The notes: generated by a model from the letters alone, not told the origin. DNA of 64,000 nucleotides from Brevundimonas sp. UBA7506 (GCF_002479495.1 NZ_DLNQ01000010.1:62001-126000); one strand, 5' to 3'; counted from the first letter of the stretch, positions 1-9,600 are shown. Translations and numbers: made by a program.

Positions 1-773
1 CCGTGCTGGTCTCATCCGGCACCGGCTTCCCCAAGGGCTTTTATGAGCGGTTCGCGCGGCATCTGGCGGGTCAGGGCGCGGCGGTGCTGACCTATGATTT
101 TCGGGGCATAGCCGGGTCGCGGCCTGATGATCTGAAGAGCTCGGCCATCGACTATCCCGACTGGGGCCGGCTGGACATGCCCGCCGCCCTGGACGCCCTG
201 ATCGCGGCGGCGCCGGGCCTGCGCGTCGTCCATGTCGGCCACAGCGTCGGCGGGCACTTCCTGGGCTTCATGAACAATCAGGACCGGATCGACCGCCACG
301 CCTTCGTCTCGGTCGGCACCGGATGGTGGGGCGGGCACCACCGCAGCTACAATCCGATGGAGCTCTTCTTCTGGCTGGGCTTCGGCCCGTTCAGCCTGAT
401 GCGGCACGGTTATATCAAGGGCGGCGGCCTGTGGGGCGGGACGGACCTGCCGCGCGGGGTCTTCACCACCTGGCGGCGCTGGTGCCTGAAGCGGGAATAC
501 TTCTCGCGCGAGCTGGAGACGAGCTTGCGGCCCCATCATTACGAGGCGGTGACCGCGCCGATCCGATCCTGGATCTTCACCGACGATCCCATCGCCACGC
601 CGAACACCGCGCGCGACCTGCTGACGGTTTACCCCAACGCCCCGTCCGAGATCAGCGTCCACGCGCCCGGCGACTTCGGCGCGCGGCGCATCGGCCACGA
701 AGGCGCCTTCCGAAAGGGCATGGAGCCTTTGTGGGACCGGATTTTCCACTGGCTGGACAATGGCGAGGCCTGA
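1..773 (+). CDS. alpha/beta hydrolase, 5'-truncated by window edge
   Basis: The reading frame is already open at base 3, so the true start lies upstream of the window and about 256 residues remain. The visible part has the serine-hydrolase nucleophile elbow GHSVGG near residue 80, preceded by a strand typical of alpha/beta hydrolases (VLTYDFRG). Late Asp and His candidates (FTDDPIATPN and GHEGAF) could complete a triad. No signal peptide can be assessed because the N-terminus is missing. Substrate is unknown; the family includes esterases, lipases and serine aminopeptidases. It is followed on the same strand by an aldo/keto reductase after about 40 bases. Confidence 0.8.
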   Translation, partial: VLVSSGTGFPKGFYERFARHLAGQGAAVLTYDFRGIAGSRPDDLKSSAIDYPDWGRLDMPAALDALIAAAPGLRVVHVGHSVGGHFLGFMNNQDRIDRHAFVSVGTGWWGGHHRSYNPMELFFWLGFGPFSLMRHGYIKGGGLWGGTDLPRGVFTTWRRWCLKREYFSRELETSLRPHHYEAVTAPIRSWIFTDDPIATPNTARDLLTVYPNAPSEISVHAPGDFGARRIGHEGAFRKGMEPLWDRIFHWLDNGEA

Positions 774-815
774 TCGGGCGCCTATATCGAGCGCTCCTTA
801 ATGCCGGAGCCTCCC

Positions 816-1670
816 ATGCCCTATTCCGATCAGCCGACCGTCATCGCCTCGGGCGTCGAGATCCCGCTTCTCGGTTTCGGCACCTGGCAGCTGGAGGCCG
901 AGGACGCGCGGCGCATGGTGCATGAAGCCCTGCGCATCGGCTATCGCCACATCGACACGGCCTGGATCTACAAGAACGAGAAGGCGGTGGGCGACGGCAT
1001 CGCCGACGCCGTGGCGGAAGGCATCGTGGCCCGCGACGAGATCTTCGTGACCACCAAGATCTGGGTCGAGCACTTCCACCGCGACGCCCTGCTGCGTCAG
1101 GCCGAAGAGTCTGCGATCAGCCTGGGCCTGACGCCGGACCTGCTGCTGCTGCACTGGCCCAAGCCGACACCGTCGCTCAAGGAGACCATCGACGCCCTGA
1201 ACGAGGCGCAGGCGCAGGGCTTCACCCGGCATATCGGCCTGTCCAACTTCCCCTCGGCGCTGTTCCGCGAAGCGGCGGCCCTGTCGAAGGCGCCGCTGGT
1301 GACCAATCAGGTCGAGTATCACCCCTACCTGTCGCAAAAGGCCCTGATCGAGACCGCGCGCGAACTGGGCTCGTCCATCACAGCCTGGTCGCCGCTGGCC
1401 CAGGGAAAGATCGCCGGGGACGCCGTGATTGGCGACATCGCCAAGGGCCACGGCAAGACCAATGGCCAGGTCACCCTGCGCTGGTTCATCCAGCAGGGCG
1501 TGATCGCCATTCCGCGCACCACAAAGGTCGAACGCGCCCGCGAGAGCTTCGACATCTTCGACTTCGAACTGTCGGCGGGCGAAATGGACCGTATTCACGC
1601 TTTGGCGCGCCCCGACGGCCGTCTGGGCGACTGGCTGGACGCGGCCTTCCAATGGGATCAGGATGCCTGA
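816..1670 (+). CDS. aldo/keto reductase family oxidoreductase
   Basis: A 284-residue cytosolic protein of the NADPH-dependent aldo/keto reductase family. The catalytic tetrad is visible: Asp in HIDTA, Tyr in WIYKNE, Lys in VTTKIW and His in LLLHWPKP. The cofactor-binding end carries the typical IPRTTKVERARES segment. Length is normal for DkgA/DkgB-like 2,5-diketogluconate or methylglyoxal reductases. The start at 816 is chosen because a GGAG Shine-Dalgarno lies 7 bases before it; an in-frame ATG 15 bases upstream at 801 is possible. The exact substrate cannot be read from sequence. Confidence 0.9.
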   Translation: MPYSDQPTVIASGVEIPLLGFGTWQLEAEDARRMVHEALRIGYRHIDTAWIYKNEKAVGDGIADAVAEGIVARDEIFVTTKIWVEHFHRDALLRQAEESAISLGLTPDLLLLHWPKPTPSLKETIDALNEAQAQGFTRHIGLSNFPSALFREAAALSKAPLVTNQVEYHPYLSQKALIETARELGSSITAWSPLAQGKIAGDAVIGDIAKGHGKTNGQVTLRWFIQQGVIAIPRTTKVERARESFDIFDFELSAGEMDRIHALARPDGRLGDWLDAAFQWDQDA

Positions 1671-1709
1671 ATAGACAGCGTCGCAGGACGCGCGCGTCGG
1701 GAGGACGCC

Positions 1710-1958
1710 ATGGGTTCGGTTCTGGGCTTTCCGGGGATTGATCCGATGGACGCCGTCGTCGGCGCCCGCATCCGGCGCTGGCGCGACCAGAGGGGAGTGA
1801 CGCCGGATGACCTGGCCGCCGCCCTCGACCTGACGCCCGAGGCCCTGCGCCGCATCGAAGCGGGGCGCGAACATCTGGATTCCGCCGGCATCGACGCCGC
1901 CACCCGCGCCCTTCGCCTGCCGGTGTGGGCGCTGGTGTCGGATACGCCGGGCTACTGA
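1710..1958 (+). CDS. small XRE-family helix-turn-helix protein
   Basis: An 82-residue protein that is almost entirely one Cro/C1-type helix-turn-helix. The order is VVGARIRRWRDQRGVT, then DDLAAALDLTPEALRRIEAGRE, matching the five-helix HTH_3 fold. A GGGAGG ribosome site precedes the ATG. Its stop codon overlaps the start of the next gene (TGATG), so the two are probably translationally coupled. It is likely a DNA-binding regulator, but no partner domain or operator is visible and the target is unknown. Confidence 0.75.
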   Translation: MGSVLGFPGIDPMDAVVGARIRRWRDQRGVTPDDLAAALDLTPEALRRIEAGREHLDSAGIDAATRALRLPVWALVSDTPGY

Positions 1959-2596
1959 TGGCGCGGCTCTATCGCGCCATCGCCGCCCTGGCCGGCTGGT
2001 TCGCGCTCGGCCTGCAGTACGAACTGATGGTTGTCGGCAATCCGCAGATGAGGTTAGGCGAGCTGACGCTGAACTTCTTCAGCTATTTCACCATCCTGTC
2101 GAATATTCTGGTGGCCTTGGCCCTGACGGCGCCGGCCGTGGCGCCGAACAGCCGGCTGGGACGCTGGTCGCTCAGCGAGAGCGTCCGGGCCGCCGTGACC
2201 ATGTATATCGTCGTGGTCGGGGTGGTTTATCACTTCCTGCTGGCCCCGACCTGGAACCCGCAGGGCTGGTCTTTGGTCGCCAACAACCTGTTGCATTACG
2301 TCATGCCGATCGCCTTCGCCGTGGACTGGCTGGTCTTCACGCCCAAGGGACGGCTGCGCTGGGTCGATCCGGCCCGGTGGCTGGTCGTGGTGCTGATCTA
2401 TGGCGGCTGGACCCTGCTTCACGGCAAGCTGAGCGGCTGGTGGCCCTACTGGTTCGTGGACGTGGATCGACTGGGGCTGGGCAAGACCGCAGTCTATTTC
2501 GCGGGCCTGCTGGTCTTCTTCCTGATCGTGGGCCTGATCGTCGTGGCGATCGATCGCACCTTCGGACGGCGTGACAGACGGCTCGCGTCCGCCTAA
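1958..2596 (+). CDS. Pr6Pr-type integral membrane protein
   Basis: A 212-residue protein with about six hydrophobic segments, starting with [14 protein letters not shown] and ending with a long helix ([18 protein letters not shown]). Motifs such as [27 protein letters not shown] and LLHYVMPI match the Pr6Pr family of bacterial inner-membrane proteins of unknown function. The ATG overlaps the stop of the upstream helix-turn-helix gene, which decides this start over an ATG 33 bases earlier. No catalytic residues are obvious. Function is unknown. Confidence 0.7.
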   Translation: MARLYRAIAALAGWFALGLQYELMVVGNPQMRLGELTLNFFSYFTILSNILVALALTAPAVAPNSRLGRWSLSESVRAAVTMYIVVVGVVYHFLLAPTWNPQGWSLVANNLLHYVMPIAFAVDWLVFTPKGRLRWVDPARWLVVVLIYGGWTLLHGKLSGWWPYWFVDVDRLGLGKTAVYFAGLLVFFLIVGLIVVAIDRTFGRRDRRLASA

Positions 2597-2606
2597 GCGT
2601 CAGCGC

Positions 2607-4136
2607 ATGGCCTACAAGTCCCTGCGCGATTTTCTTGCGACCCTCGAAGCCGACGGCGAACTGGTTCGCGTGTCGGAGCCCGTCTCCACCCATCTGGAGA
2701 TGACCGAGATCCAGACCCGGCTGCTGCGCAACGGCGGCCCGGCGGTCCTGTTCGAAAAGCCGGTCATGCCCGACGGCTCGATCAGCCCCATTCCCTGCCT
2801 GGCCAACCTGTTCGGCACGGTGAAGCGCGTCGCCATGGGCGTGACGCTGGAGGGGAAGCAACGCACCACGGCGGACGAACTGCGCGAGGTCGGCGAACTG
2901 CTGGCCTTCCTGCGCAATCCGACGCCGCCGCGCGGCTTCTCGGACGCCATGGAGATGCTGCCCTTGGCGCAGACCGTCATGTCCATGCGGCCCAAGACGG
3001 TGAAGAAGGCCCCGGTGCAGGAGGTGGTGCTGAAGGGCGATCAGATCGACCTGACCAGCCTGCCGATCCAGGGCTGCTGGCCCGGCGAGCCGGCGCCCCT
3101 GATCACCTGGGGTCTGGTCGTGACCAAGGGGCCGTCGGACGACCGCGAGGACGACTTCAACCTGGGCATCTATCGGATGCAGGTCCTGGGCAAGGACAAG
3201 GCCATCATGCGCTGGCTGGCCCATCGCGGCGGGGCCCAGCACTATGCCCGGCACAAGAAGGCGGGCAAGCGCGAGCCCCTGCCCTGCGCCGTCGTTCTGG
3301 GGGCCGATCCGGGCACCATCCTGGCCGCCGTGACCCCCGTGCCGGAAACCTTGTCGGAATATCAGTTCGCGGGCCTGATGCGCGGCTCAAAGGCCGAACT
3401 GGTCCCATGCAAGACCGTGCCGCTGATGGTGCCGGCCCAGGCCGAGATCGTGCTGGAAGGCCACGTCCTGCTTGACGAGTTCGAGGACGAAGGCCCCTAC
3501 GGCGACCACACCGGCTACTACAACTCGGTCGAGAAGTTCCCGGTCTTCCAGGTGACCGCGATCACCATGCGCAAAGACCCGATCTATCTGACCACCTTCA
3601 CCGGCCGTCCGCCGGACGAGCCGAGCGTTCTGGGCGAGGCCCTGAACGAGGTCTTCATCCCCCTGATCCGCCAGCAGTTCCCCGAGATCACGGACTTCTG
3701 GCTGCCGCCCGAGGGGTGCAGCTACCGCATTGCCGTGGTGTCGATGAAGAAGGCCTATCCGGGCCACGCCAAGCGCGTGATGATGGGCTGCTGGAGCTAT
3801 CTGCGCCAGTTCATGTACACCAAATGGATCATCGTCGTGGACGACGATATTAACGCCCGCGACTGGAAGGATGTCATGTGGGCTGTCTCGACCAAGATGG
3901 ACCCGGCCCGCGACATCACGGTCATCGAGAACACCCCCATCGACTATCTGGACTTCGCCAGCCCCGAAAGCGGGCTGGGGTCCAAGATCGGCCTGGACGC
4001 CACCGACAAGTGGGAGCCCGAGACCAAGCGCGAATGGGGCGAGGAAATCCGCATGGACGAGGCCGTGGTCGAGCGGGTCAACGATATCTGGGACCGCCTG
4101 GGCCTGCCGGGCGACAAGACGCCGATCTGGAAATAG
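2607..4136 (+). CDS. ubiD: UbiD family (de)carboxylase
   Basis: A 509-residue protein beginning [19 protein letters not shown], the usual UbiD start, although an in-frame ATG exists at 2571. The family catalyses reversible decarboxylation using prenylated FMN; in ubiquinone synthesis the substrate is 3-polyprenyl-4-hydroxybenzoate. Recognisable blocks include NLGIYRMQV, the HRGGAQHY segment, PYGDHTGYY and [13 protein letters not shown]. The length matches canonical UbiD. The gene overlaps the upper end of the membrane-protein reading frame only if the earlier start is used. No ubiX, which makes the cofactor, is seen nearby. A non-ubiquinone aromatic acid substrate cannot be excluded. Confidence 0.88.
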   Translation: MAYKSLRDFLATLEADGELVRVSEPVSTHLEMTEIQTRLLRNGGPAVLFEKPVMPDGSISPIPCLANLFGTVKRVAMGVTLEGKQRTTADELREVGELLAFLRNPTPPRGFSDAMEMLPLAQTVMSMRPKTVKKAPVQEVVLKGDQIDLTSLPIQGCWPGEPAPLITWGLVVTKGPSDDREDDFNLGIYRMQVLGKDKAIMRWLAHRGGAQHYARHKKAGKREPLPCAVVLGADPGTILAAVTPVPETLSEYQFAGLMRGSKAELVPCKTVPLMVPAQAEIVLEGHVLLDEFEDEGPYGDHTGYYNSVEKFPVFQVTAITMRKDPIYLTTFTGRPPDEPSVLGEALNEVFIPLIRQQFPEITDFWLPPEGCSYRIAVVSMKKAYPGHAKRVMMGCWSYLRQFMYTKWIIVVDDDINARDWKDVMWAVSTKMDPARDITVIENTPIDYLDFASPESGLGSKIGLDATDKWEPETKREWGEEIRMDEAVVERVNDIWDRLGLPGDKTPIWK

Positions 4137-4221
4137 CGCCGACAGCGATCGCCGAACTCCAGTCGCGATAGCCTCTCCTTAATCCTCTCGCCGTTAAGCC
4201 GGTGAGGATCGGGGAGAGACC

Positions 4222-6528
4222 ATGCTTGCTTTCAAGAAACTGACTGTCGCTGGTAAAATGCTGACGGCGGGCGGCGCCGTCACGGGCGTCCTGCTGCTTT
4301 GCGCGGCCTTCGCCGTCTCGCACAACACGCGAACCGTCGCGCGTGGTCTGTCGCACGACTACGCCCAGGCTCTGAGCGACGGCGCCGTGGCCAACGTCAG
4401 CGGCAAGATCGGCGAAGCCTCCTCCACCGCCCGATCGATGGCCGAGATGATCGGCAAGGCCCATGAATCCGGCGTGCGCGACCGCACCACGGTCATGGCC
4501 ATGATGAAGCCCGCCGCGACCGCGACGCCGCTGGTGCTGGGCAGCTGGTTCATCGCCGCGCCCGGCGCCTTTGACGGCCGCGACGCCTCTCTGGCGGGCC
4601 GGGTCGATCTGGGCTCGAACGCCGCCGGCAACTTCCTGCCCTACTGGGTCAACGACGGCGGCGTGATCACCATGCAGCCGCTGAACGCGGGCAACGACTA
4701 CGAGCAGCCCTACTTCACCCTGCCCTTCAACAGCGGCAAGCCGGCCATCGTCGAGCCCTACGCCTATGACGTCGGCGGCAAGTCGGTGCTGATGACCTCA
4801 GTGGCCTATCCGGTCGTCTCGGGCGGAAAGGTGATCGGCGTGGCCGGTCTGGACCTGGCGCTGGATGATCTCTCGACCCTGCTGGGCGAGATGAAGCCGC
4901 TCGGTTCGGGACAGGTCATGCTGCTGTCCAGCTCCGGCGCCTGGGTGTCGCACCCCAACGCCGCCCTGCGCACCAAACCCTATGCCGAGGATCAGGCCGA
5001 GGCCGTGCGCGCCGTCCTGAGCCGCAACGAGGCCACCCTGCTGAGCGGCCTGCGCAGCCTGACCGGCGAACGCATCGAGCGCCGCGTCAGCCCCGCGCCC
5101 CTGCCCGGCCTGAACGCCACCTGGGGTCTGGTGACCGACATTCCCACCAAGGCCATCAACGGCCCCTCCGACCGCCTGGCTGTCGCCATGATGATCGGGG
5201 GTCTGGTCATTCTGGCTCTGGTGCTGGCCAGCCTGTTCTTCGTCACCGACAAGGTGGTGCGCCAGCCGCTGGCGCGGCTGACGGCCTCGGTCAAGGCGCT
5301 GAACGCCGGCCGCTATGAAGAGCCGGTGCGCGGCGCCGAAAGCGCCGACGAGGTCGGCGGCATCGCCCGCGCCCTGGAAGGCTTCCGCCATCAGCTGGCC
5401 GACACCGAGCGCCTGAGGGCCGAGCAGGAACAGAGCCGCATCGCCGCCGAAGCCGAGCGCCGGCGCAACGACGCCATCCGCCAGGCAAGCGAAGAAGAGC
5501 AGCGCCTCGTCGTCGCCTCGGTTGGCGAAGGCCTGTCGCAACTGTCGGACGGCAACCTGACCTATCGTCTGGAAGCCGCCTTCCCCGAGGACTATCGCAA
5601 GCTGCGCGACGACTTCAACCTGGCCATGGGCCGGCTGGAAGAGACGATGACGGTCATCATCGGCAGCGCCGCCGGCATCCGCTCGACCACCACCGAAATC
5701 AGCCAGGCCTCCGACGACCTGTCGCGTCGCACCGAGCAACAGGCGGCCAGTCTGGAAGAGACCGCCGCCGCCCTGGAAGAGGTCACGACCACCATCCGCC
5801 ATGCCTCCGACGGCGCTGATCGCGCCCGCGACATCGTCGAGACGACCCGCCAGAACGCCCGTCGCAGCGGCGACGTGGTCGATCAGACGGTCACGGCCAT
5901 GCGCGAGATCGAGTCCTCTGCCCAGCAGATCGCCCAGATCACCGGCGTCATCGACGAGATCGCCTTCCAGACCAATCTTCTGGCCCTGAACGCCGGGGTC
6001 GAGGCCGCCCGCGCCGGCGACGCGGGTCGGGGCTTCGCCGTGGTCGCCTCGGAGGTCCGGGCTCTGGCCCAGCGCTCGGCCGAGGCCGCCAAGGAGATCA
6101 AGGCCTTGATCGGCTCCAGCACCGAGCGGGTCAACCAGGGCGTCCGATTGGTGGACGACACCGGTCAGGCCCTGACCCGGATCATCGACGAGGTGGCCCA
6201 GATCAGCGGTCTGGTCGCCGATATCGCCGCCTCCGCGAGAGAACAGGCCACCGGCCTGGGCGAGATCAATGTGGCGGTAAACCAGATGGATCAGATGACC
6301 CAGCAGAACGCCGCCATGGTCGAGGAATCCACCGCCGCCTCCCACTCGCTGGCGCAGGAGACCACCAGCCTGGCCGAACTTATGGGCCGGTTCCGCATCC
6401 GCGCGGAAGTCGCCCCGGCGGCGCGTCCTGCGCCCGCGCCCCGGACCGTGACGGCCCTGAAGACCGTGGGCGGACGCGGCCTGTCGGCCGTTCCCGCGGC
6501 CTCGACCGACGACTGGGAAGAGTTCTGA
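4222..6528 (+). CDS. methyl-accepting chemotaxis protein with Cache-type sensor
   Basis: A 768-residue inner-membrane chemoreceptor. A first membrane segment lies near residues 12-34 and is followed by a large periplasmic region resembling a dCache domain (WFIAAPGAFDGRD, YFTLPFNSGKPAIVEPYAYD, VAGLDLALDDLS). A second membrane segment lies near residues 320-345 and leads into a HAMP domain (VRQPLARLTASVKALNAGRY). The signalling domain carries the hairpin-tip motif NAGVEAARAGDAGRGFAVVASEVR. The protein ends in DWEEF after a flexible Ala/Pro linker, resembling the xWxxF tether that recruits CheR or CheB. The ligand is unknown. No che genes are adjacent. Confidence 0.93.
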   Translation: MLAFKKLTVAGKMLTAGGAVTGVLLLCAAFAVSHNTRTVARGLSHDYAQALSDGAVANVSGKIGEASSTARSMAEMIGKAHESGVRDRTTVMAMMKPAATATPLVLGSWFIAAPGAFDGRDASLAGRVDLGSNAAGNFLPYWVNDGGVITMQPLNAGNDYEQPYFTLPFNSGKPAIVEPYAYDVGGKSVLMTSVAYPVVSGGKVIGVAGLDLALDDLSTLLGEMKPLGSGQVMLLSSSGAWVSHPNAALRTKPYAEDQAEAVRAVLSRNEATLLSGLRSLTGERIERRVSPAPLPGLNATWGLVTDIPTKAINGPSDRLAVAMMIGGLVILALVLASLFFVTDKVVRQPLARLTASVKALNAGRYEEPVRGAESADEVGGIARALEGFRHQLADTERLRAEQEQSRIAAEAERRRNDAIRQASEEEQRLVVASVGEGLSQLSDGNLTYRLEAAFPEDYRKLRDDFNLAMGRLEETMTVIIGSAAGIRSTTTEISQASDDLSRRTEQQAASLEETAAALEEVTTTIRHASDGADRARDIVETTRQNARRSGDVVDQTVTAMREIESSAQQIAQITGVIDEIAFQTNLLALNAGVEAARAGDAGRGFAVVASEVRALAQRSAEAAKEIKALIGSSTERVNQGVRLVDDTGQALTRIIDEVAQISGLVADIAASAREQATGLGEINVAVNQMDQMTQQNAAMVEESTAASHSLAQETTSLAELMGRFRIRAEVAPAARPAPAPRTVTALKTVGGRGLSAVPAASTDDWEEF

Positions 6529-6608
6529 CACCCGGCCATTCCCGCCGCCGTCTGGCGCTGCGGCGGGGAACCGTCTAGCTTGCCTCACGACATGGTCGGG
6601 GGGCCGCA

Positions 6609-7238
6609 TTGAGCGCGTTCGAGTTCTTTTTCAGCTTTTACGGTCTGCTGCTGGGCCTGTCGGTCGCCGAGCTGGTCGGCGGTTTCGCGCGAGTACTGCA
6701 TGAGCGCGAGCGTATCCGCTTCGGCTGGCTGACTCCGGCGCTTGCCCTGTTCGTGGCCATCGACATCGCCACCTTCTGGAACCAGGCCTGGGTCATCTTT
6801 CGCGGGGCCCCGTTCAACACCTTCCTGCTGCTGGTCAGCCTGAGCATCGCCGCGACCTTCTATGTGGCCGCCAGCGTGACCTTCCCACGCGTCTCGGCCG
6901 AAGGCGCCCATGAGCGCGTCGATCTGGACGCCCACTTCTGGGCCCACCGAAAGCTGGTGTTCGGCTGCATCCTGGGCGCCAATCTGATCGTGGCGGTGAT
7001 GGTGATCATCCTGGGGCAGGCCGATCCCGGCTTCGCCAAGCTGGCCGGTTCAGTACCACTTTGGATCGGCGTCGCCGTCTTCGTGGCCGGCACAGCGACA
7101 GCGGCATTCGCGCCCTGGAGGCGCGTGGCGGTCGGCGCCCTGATCGTCGTGCTACTCTACATGATGTGGCAGATGGCCCGTTCGGCGGGAGAGCTGGCGG
7201 CGGCGGGCGGCTGGTCGCCTGTGACCGGCGGGGGCTGA
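6609..7238 (+). CDS. multi-pass membrane protein, function unknown
   Basis: A 209-residue very hydrophobic protein starting at a TTG (MSAFEFFFSFYG). About five to six membrane helices can be drawn, including FYGLLLGLSVAELVGG, FNTFLLLVSLSIAATFYVAA and GCILGANLIVAVMVIILG. I do not recognise a named family. It precedes an M14 peptidase and a MAPEG protein on the same strand with short gaps, so it may share their transcript. It could be an accessory membrane protein for the exported peptidase, but that is inference. Confidence 0.65.
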   Translation: MSAFEFFFSFYGLLLGLSVAELVGGFARVLHERERIRFGWLTPALALFVAIDIATFWNQAWVIFRGAPFNTFLLLVSLSIAATFYVAASVTFPRVSAEGAHERVDLDAHFWAHRKLVFGCILGANLIVAVMVIILGQADPGFAKLAGSVPLWIGVAVFVAGTATAAFAPWRRVAVGALIVVLLYMMWQMARSAGELAAAGGWSPVTGGG

Positions 7239-7293
7239 GGCCTTGCCAATGACTTGCCCCCAAGACTCGTCAGTGACTTGCCAGACGATGACG

Positions 7294-9153
7294 ATGAGCC
7301 CACGAAAAGCCATGCGCCCTGAATACTTCGTTGCGGCGGCCGTAGCCGCCCTTGTCGCCTGCGTGAGCCCCGCCATGTCCCAGACCCCGACCTCCGTTCC
7401 CAACGTCGCCCCGTGGGACCAGGCCTTCCTGCCGCCCGCGCCGACGTGGAACGGCGCATCCAAGGCCCTGCTGCGCGACGCCTCCGATCCCTGGGTCACA
7501 GCCTTCGAGGCCGATGCAGGGCATGACTTCTCGCCCTCCTACGCCGACACCCGCGCCTGGTTCGACCGGCTGGACGCGGCCAGCGACCTGATCCGCATCG
7601 AGCAATTCGGCGTCTCGCCGGAAGGGCGTCCCATCTATGCGGTGATCGCGTCCAAGGACGGCGCGACTCTGGACCCGTCCAAGCCCGTCCTGCTGGCCCA
7701 GGCCGGCATCCATCCGGGCGAGATCGACGGCAAGGACGCGGGCATGATGCTGCTGCGCGACATGGCCTTCTACGGCAAAGACGGCCTGCTGGACCGCGCC
7801 AACCTGATCCTGATCCCGATTCTGAGCGTCGACGGACACGAGCGTACCAGCCCCTATTCCCGCCCCAACCAGCGCGGGCCGCGCAATCAGGGCTGGCGTC
7901 ACACGGCGACCAACCAGAACCTGAACCGCGACTTCATGAAGCTGGATCAGGCCGAGATGCAGGCCGTCATGGGCCTGATCCACAAGTATCAGCCCGACCT
8001 CTACGTCGACATCCACGTCACCGACGGCATCGATTATCAGTACGACGTCACCTACGGCTACAACGGCGAGGACGGCGTCTGGAGCCGCAGCCCCGCCATC
8101 GCCAAATGGCTGGACGACGCCTTCAAGCCCGACATGAACTCTGCCCTGGAGGCACAAGGCCACATCCCCGGCGAGCTGGTCTTCGCCATCGATGACCGCG
8201 ACCCGAAGAAGGGCATGAACGACGGCGGTCTGGGCGAGCGCTACTCTAACGGCTGGGGCTCGGCCGCCCACGTCCCGACCATCCTGATCGAGAACCACAG
8301 CCTGAAACCGCACGAGCAACGGGTTCTGGGGACCTATGTCTTCCTGGAAGAAGCGCTGAAGCTGCTGGCCGAAAAGTCCCAAACCCTGCGCGCCGCCATC
8401 AGCGCCGACCGCGCCCTGCGCCCCGCCGAACTGCCCGCCAACTTCGTCGGCGACGAGCAGCCGATCCGCACCCGTCCGTTCAAGGGCATCCTCTACGACA
8501 CCTATGACAGCGTCGCCTCGGGCCGTCCCGAGCTGCGCTGGCTTGGCCAGCCGGACCCGGAGCTGTGGCAGGTGCCCTACTTCGGATCGCGCCCGACGCT
8601 GACGCTGAAGCGCCCGACCGCCTACTGGGTGCCGTCCTATCGCGCCGACATCATCGAGCGGCTGAAGACCCACGGCGTGCAGATGGAGACCCTGTCCGCC
8701 CCGCGCACCGTCGCCGTCGACATGCTGCGCCTGATTGATCCCAAGGTCTCGGCTCGCACCAACGAAGGCCATGTGCCGATCACGGTCGGCGAGGTCCGCC
8801 CTGAGGCCAAGGACTGGACCTTCCCCGTCGGCTCGGTGCGCGTGCCGACCGATCAGCCGATGGGCGATGTCGCCATCCTGCTGCTGGAGCCGCAGTCGAG
8901 CGAGAGCTTCTTCGCTTGGGGCATGTTCCCCGAGGTGCTGAACCGCGTCGAATACATCGAGGCCTACGCCATCGCGCCCCTGGCGGAGAAGATGCTGGCG
9001 GCCGATCCGGCGCTGAAGGCCGAGTTCGAGGCCAAGCTGGCCGCCGAGCCCGCCTTCGCCGCCGATGGCGACGCCCGCCTGGCCTGGTTCTACGAGCGCA
9101 CGCCCTTCTACGATCAGCGCTTCCGCCTCTATCCTGTGGGGCGCGAACATTGA
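7294..9153 (+). CDS. exported M14 family zinc carboxypeptidase
   Basis: A protein of about 619 residues with an N-terminal signal peptide (hydrophobic AAAVAALVACVSPAMSQ). The M14 zinc ligands are visible in AGIHPGEIDGKD (HxxE) and in DIHVTDG. The arginine/asparagine substrate site is in NLNRDFMKLD, and a late Glu near ILIENHSLKP is in position to act as base. The remaining 250 residues form a C-terminal extension common in exported M14 proteins. Several starts are possible (7243 TTG, 7249, 7294, 7312); 7294 gives a normal signal peptide, but no strong ribosome site decides it. It probably acts in the periplasm on peptides. Confidence 0.87.
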   Translation: MSPRKAMRPEYFVAAAVAALVACVSPAMSQTPTSVPNVAPWDQAFLPPAPTWNGASKALLRDASDPWVTAFEADAGHDFSPSYADTRAWFDRLDAASDLIRIEQFGVSPEGRPIYAVIASKDGATLDPSKPVLLAQAGIHPGEIDGKDAGMMLLRDMAFYGKDGLLDRANLILIPILSVDGHERTSPYSRPNQRGPRNQGWRHTATNQNLNRDFMKLDQAEMQAVMGLIHKYQPDLYVDIHVTDGIDYQYDVTYGYNGEDGVWSRSPAIAKWLDDAFKPDMNSALEAQGHIPGELVFAIDDRDPKKGMNDGGLGERYSNGWGSAAHVPTILIENHSLKPHEQRVLGTYVFLEEALKLLAEKSQTLRAAISADRALRPAELPANFVGDEQPIRTRPFKGILYDTYDSVASGRPELRWLGQPDPELWQVPYFGSRPTLTLKRPTAYWVPSYRADIIERLKTHGVQMETLSAPRTVAVDMLRLIDPKVSARTNEGHVPITVGEVRPEAKDWTFPVGSVRVPTDQPMGDVAILLLEPQSSESFFAWGMFPEVLNRVEYIEAYAIAPLAEKMLAADPALKAEFEAKLAAEPAFAADGDARLAWFYERTPFYDQRFRLYPVGREH

Positions 9154-9551
9154 GCCTGATCCCGACCATTCAGGCGGCGTCCCTGTGGGGCGGGCTGCTG
9201 ATCCTGCTGATGTTCGGCCTGTCCGGCGTGGTGGTGAGCCGTCGCCGCAAGCACATGGTCGAGTTCGGGGACGGCGGCGAGCGCGAGCTGGTCTGCGCCA
9301 CCCGCGCCTTCGCCAATGCGGCGGAGTATATCCCTGCCGGGATGTGCGGCCTGATCCTGCTGGCCTTCCTCGGCGCGCCGGCCCTGCTGATCCATGCCGT
9401 CGGCGGGACCCTGTTCGCGGGCCGGGTGATCCACGCTCTGGGCCTGCTGTTCCAGCAAGGCCCGTCGCTGGGCCGATCGGTCGGCATGATCCTGACCTGG
9501 CTGGCCCTGCTGGTGGCGGCGGTCAGCCTGATCGGTTGGTCGATTCTCTGA
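9150..9551 (+). CDS. MAPEG family membrane protein
   Basis: A 133-residue protein with four predicted membrane helices. It contains the MAPEG signature RAFANAAEYIPAGMCGLILL (Arg-x-x-x-Asn followed by Glu-Tyr), then GRVIHALGL. MAPEG proteins are glutathione-dependent membrane enzymes in eukaryotes; bacterial members are mostly uncharacterised. The TTG start at 9150 overlaps the stop codon of the M14 peptidase (TTGA), so translation is probably coupled. The next ATG is well inside the conserved region, which makes TTG the only sensible start. Confidence 0.85.
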   Translation: MSLIPTIQAASLWGGLLILLMFGLSGVVVSRRRKHMVEFGDGGERELVCATRAFANAAEYIPAGMCGLILLAFLGAPALLIHAVGGTLFAGRVIHALGLLFQQGPSLGRSVGMILTWLALLVAAVSLIGWSIL

Positions 9552-9600
9552 AGCGCGGCGGGCCGGTTGCGATACGGCGGCGGGTCCGCCATATCGGGGC

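Noticed and set aside
4179..4197. TTAA ... TTAA pair resembling a CtrA box before the chemoreceptor
   Set aside because: The spacing is 11 bases, not the 7 required for the CtrA consensus.
4798..6609. 603-codon open frame on the minus strand
   Set aside because: It lies wholly antisense to a chemoreceptor with clear domains. Long antisense frames are expected at this GC content, and the translation is low-complexity.
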